A DNA stretch of 8,120 nucleotides. Source: JAXFQS01 sp034178815 (lineage in GTDB: Bacteria > Verrucomicrobiota > Kiritimatiellia > RFP12 > DVOR01). The position numbers and the translations under genes are program-made. Positions 6,423-8,120 of the stretch are shown piece after piece. Every line of letters begins with the position of its first letter. The first letter of the stretch is position 1. The notes under the pieces were generated by a model that saw only the letters and a list, made by a program, of their open reading frames with translations, made no database searches and was not told the DNA's origin. The stretch is from NCBI GenBank assembly GCA_034178815.1, contig JAXFQS010000153.1, positions 1 through 8,120 on the forward strand. Direction: 5' to 3'.

Positions 6423-7636
6423 GATGGGGCTTCCACCTTTGGAATTGGAGGCGCGATCAAGGCGTCGAGACGAGCCGAGACTGCCGCCACGAACTGACGT
6501 TTCTGGGCATAACTGCCCGGGAAAAATGCCGCCTTGAATCCGCCCAGCAAGAGCCGCCTGGTCGCCTCTTGGTTCAAGCCAAGTCCGTCAATGACCAGAC
6601 GCAATTCCTTCGTCAGCGTGGTCGCGGAAACCAGGCGATTATCGGTGCAGACAGCAACAGAGAGATTGGCCTCAATCATTCGGGCGATTGGGTGGCGGGC
6701 AATATCGAAGTCGAGTTCCGGAATCGTCTGAAAATTGCTGGTCGGACAGACCTCAAGCGTAATGCGGCGGGAGGCAATGTACTCGACAAGCGAACGGACA
6801 TAATGACGCGGATTGGCAATGGAAGTGGCTTGCACGGCATCTGCCGAAAATAAGGAGGTCCCATGCCCAATGCGTTCGGCATGGCATCGCGTGATGGCTT
6901 CGTAGATAGATTCCGGCCCGTAGCCCTCGCCCGCATGGACGGTTTTGCGCAAAAATGCCGCATGCGCTTCCGAAAATGCCCGTTCGTGCGTTTTGGGCGG
7001 ATAGCCGTTTTCCGCCCCGGCAAGGTCGATGCCGACAATCGGGATTCCAAGCCGATCCCTAGCATCAATGGCCAAACGCACGAGAGCAGTGGAGAGCAAG
7101 GAGGCAAATTCCTTGTCGGAAGAGGCGGGGAGAATTCGGTGCAGGGCCCGGTAGTAGGGGCTCATTGCGGGGCGGACATTGCGCATCGCACAGCAGATAA
7201 TGCCCCAATGAAATGGTATGTCATCCGGCGAGCGAGTGTGGTTGAAAGCGTGTTCCGCGCGTTCGCAACCTTGGGCAACGGACTGGAGTGCCGTCAGGGC
7301 GGATGGGACATCAGCCGCTAGCAGTTGGGGTGCGTAGCGGATTTCAAGATAGCGAACCCCTTCGGTTTGCGCATCTAGGCAGAGTTCATAGGCTACTCGC
7401 TCGAGCGCTTCGGGAGTGCGGAGAACCGCGCAGGTTAGGCCAAACCCCTTGAGATAGGCTTCCAGACTTTCGTAGCGGGGCTTGAAGACGGTAGTCTGCA
7501 AGCCACTCTCGGAGTAGGACGGAAGTGCCACTCCTTCTTCCTTCGCCAGATCGATGAGGGTTGCAAGGCGGAGACTGCCGTCCAAGTGGACATGCAGGTC
7601 GCTTTTGGGAAGGCTTCGGAGAAGTTCGTCCGTCAT
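6419..7636 (-). CDS. Adenosine deaminase-family enzyme
   Basis: This zinc-dependent amidohydrolase-fold deaminase is 405 aa from ATG 7636. Zinc ligands are HVH (H15, H17), the His of HAGEGYGPESI (H234, with E237 as proton shuttle) and D332 in CTDNRL. H258 in ERIGHGT is the catalytic histidine. GIDLAGAENGYP (202-213) carries the conserved Gly of the purine pocket. D-N follows at the site that reads D-D in mouse ADA; TDNRL is, from memory, common in bacterial members. The protein is about 55-70 residues longer than typical, with insertions around 125-143, 158-195 and 265-282. Substrate is probably adenosine or deoxyadenosine, but aminofutalosine-type deamination is not excluded. ATG 7636 forms an ATGA overlap with the namZ-like stop and has GGAG 9 nt upstream. 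GTG at 7651 would add five residues and is less likely. The end overlaps the acyltransferase start. Confidence 0.92.
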   Translation of the reverse strand: MTDELLRSLPKSDLHVHLDGSLRLATLIDLAKEEGVALPSYSESGLQTTVFKPRYESLEAYLKGFGLTCAVLRTPEALERVAYELCLDAQTEGVRYLEIRYAPQLLAADVPSALTALQSVAQGCERAEHAFNHTRSPDDIPFHWGIICCAMRNVRPAMSPYYRALHRILPASSDKEFASLLSTALVRLAIDARDRLGIPIVGIDLAGAENGYPPKTHERAFSEAHAAFLRKTVHAGEGYGPESIYEAITRCHAERIGHGTSLFSADAVQATSIANPRHYVRSLVEYIASRRITLEVCPTSNFQTIPELDFDIARHPIARMIEANLSVAVCTDNRLVSATTLTKELRLVIDGLGLNQEATRRLLLGGFKAAFFPGSYAQKRQFVAAVSARLDALIAPPIPKVEAPS

Positions 7637-8120
7637 GGCGTGCCGCTCCACTGAGCGATGATATCGGCAGGCGGAACGCTTTCGAGCAATGCTGTGCGAA
7701 TGGTCGAACCGCCGTAGAGTTTGTCAAACCATTCGGGGCGAGCATCGGTGGTTTGCCAGATGTCTGGACGCAGGCGGGTGAGGATACTCAAGAGGTGAAT
7801 GGATGCCGAGATCGGGCGATAGTCACGGAAATTGGTGACGAAGAATCGCACGCCATCGCGTTCCTTGCCATTCGAAACATAGAGGAATGGCGAACAGGCA
7901 AGCCCGGAAAGGTGCGCGCGGGAGAGTTCTGCGGCAAGGTGTTCAGAAGCAATTCCATTGAGGCTGACAACACGAAAAGCCATTGAGCCCTTCCGGTCGC
8001 AGTCGACGGCAGGCAAGGCTTCGGTGAAGACGGTCAAGGGAAAGAGTTGAGCGGATTGCCAAGTGCGGATGGCAGGCGAGGGGGGAATAAAGTCCAGAGA
8101 TGACGGGAAAGTGCAAGGAA
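7633..8120 (-). CDS. NamZ/DUF1343-type exo-beta-N-acetylmuramidase-like protein, C-terminal part (5' end beyond window)
   Basis: The frame is open to the right edge and gives 161 residues plus a TGA stop. It matches the C-terminal half of DUF1343 (GH171) proteins, which remove N-acetylmuramic acid from the non-reducing end of peptidoglycan fragments. The signs are DFIPPSPAIRTW near the window edge (family: PPSPN at this place), then GVRFFVTNFRDYRPISASIHLL (family: GV.I.VTDR..F.P...GL.LL), then FDKLYGGSTIRTALLE and a terminal ADIIAQW. The stretch between, normally EGTN.S.GRGT..PFE, reads FTEALPAVDCDRKGSMAF, so this copy is divergent at the most conserved segment. A signal peptide, if any, would lie outside the window. 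A TTG at 8037 lies inside the domain and is not a start. The stop overlaps the add-family ATG. The family call is good; activity is unknown. Confidence 0.8.
   Translation of the reverse strand, partial: PCTFPSSLDFIPPSPAIRTWQSAQLFPLTVFTEALPAVDCDRKGSMAFRVVSLNGIASEHLAAELSRAHLSGLACSPFLYVSNGKERDGVRFFVTNFRDYRPISASIHLLSILTRLRPDIWQTTDARPEWFDKLYGGSTIRTALLESVPPADIIAQWSGTP
7646..7649 (-). promoter_or_regulatory. Ribosome binding site that decides the start of the adenosine deaminase-family gene
   Basis: GGAG on the minus strand, 9 nt before ATG 7636, located within the last codons of the namZ-like gene. It overlaps the alternative GTG start at 7651, which argues for the ATG. Confidence 0.55.

Noticed and set aside
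7561..7986. Plus-strand open frame of 141 codons opposite the add/namZ junction
   Set aside because: Spans the opposite strand of two identified genes and has no family signal.
1..8120. Promoters, rho-independent terminators, tRNA or rRNA genes, CRISPR arrays, IS ends
   Set aside because: Searched by eye on both strands. Coding is continuous with gaps of at most 4 nt, and no hairpin plus T-run, tRNA-like cloverleaf or spaced repeat array was seen.

Overview
The window is wall-to-wall coding sequence. Nine genes all lie on the minus strand, so they are read from right to left. Lipid A synthesis (lpxI), a second envelope acyltransferase, a peptidoglycan exo-hydrolase of the NamZ/DUF1343 type and alanine racemase together point to a Gram-negative bacterium with an outer membrane. 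G+C content is moderately high by eye. I cannot fix the phylum. The housekeeping mix and mosaic gene order resemble PVC-superphylum or related candidate-phylum genomes, but that is a guess.

In transcription order (high to low coordinates) the genes are: the C-terminal part of a divergent NamZ/DUF1343 protein (cut by the right edge); an adenosine deaminase-family enzyme; a PlsC-like acyltransferase; MazG; an unrecognised secreted protein with a TTG start; an orphan OppD/DppD-type ABC ATPase; alanine racemase; a DUF89/ARMT1-like metal phosphatase; and LpxI (cut by the left edge). Five of the eight junctions are 4-nt stop/start overlaps (four ATGA, one TTGA) and one is an 8-nt overlap. The other two gaps are 2 and 4 nt. 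No promoter, terminator, RNA gene, CRISPR array, IS element or intergenic stretch above 4 nt is visible. The block therefore looks like the middle of one long operon whose ends lie outside the window.

Two themes run through it. One is the envelope: NamZ trims peptidoglycan, Alr supplies D-alanine, LpxI makes a lipid A intermediate, PlsC acylates lipid, and OppD energises a peptide importer that could take up peptides, including murein peptides. The other is metabolite sanitation: MazG hydrolyses NTPs, DUF89 proteins remove damaged phosphate metabolites, and Add deaminates purine nucleosides. I see no mobile, defence or clearly novel multi-gene system. The items most worth a second look are the unrecognised secreted protein, the NamZ copy lacking its family's usual Gly/Arg-rich motif, the orphan ABC ATPase, the HX4E acyltransferase, and the G9 homopolymer in lpxI.
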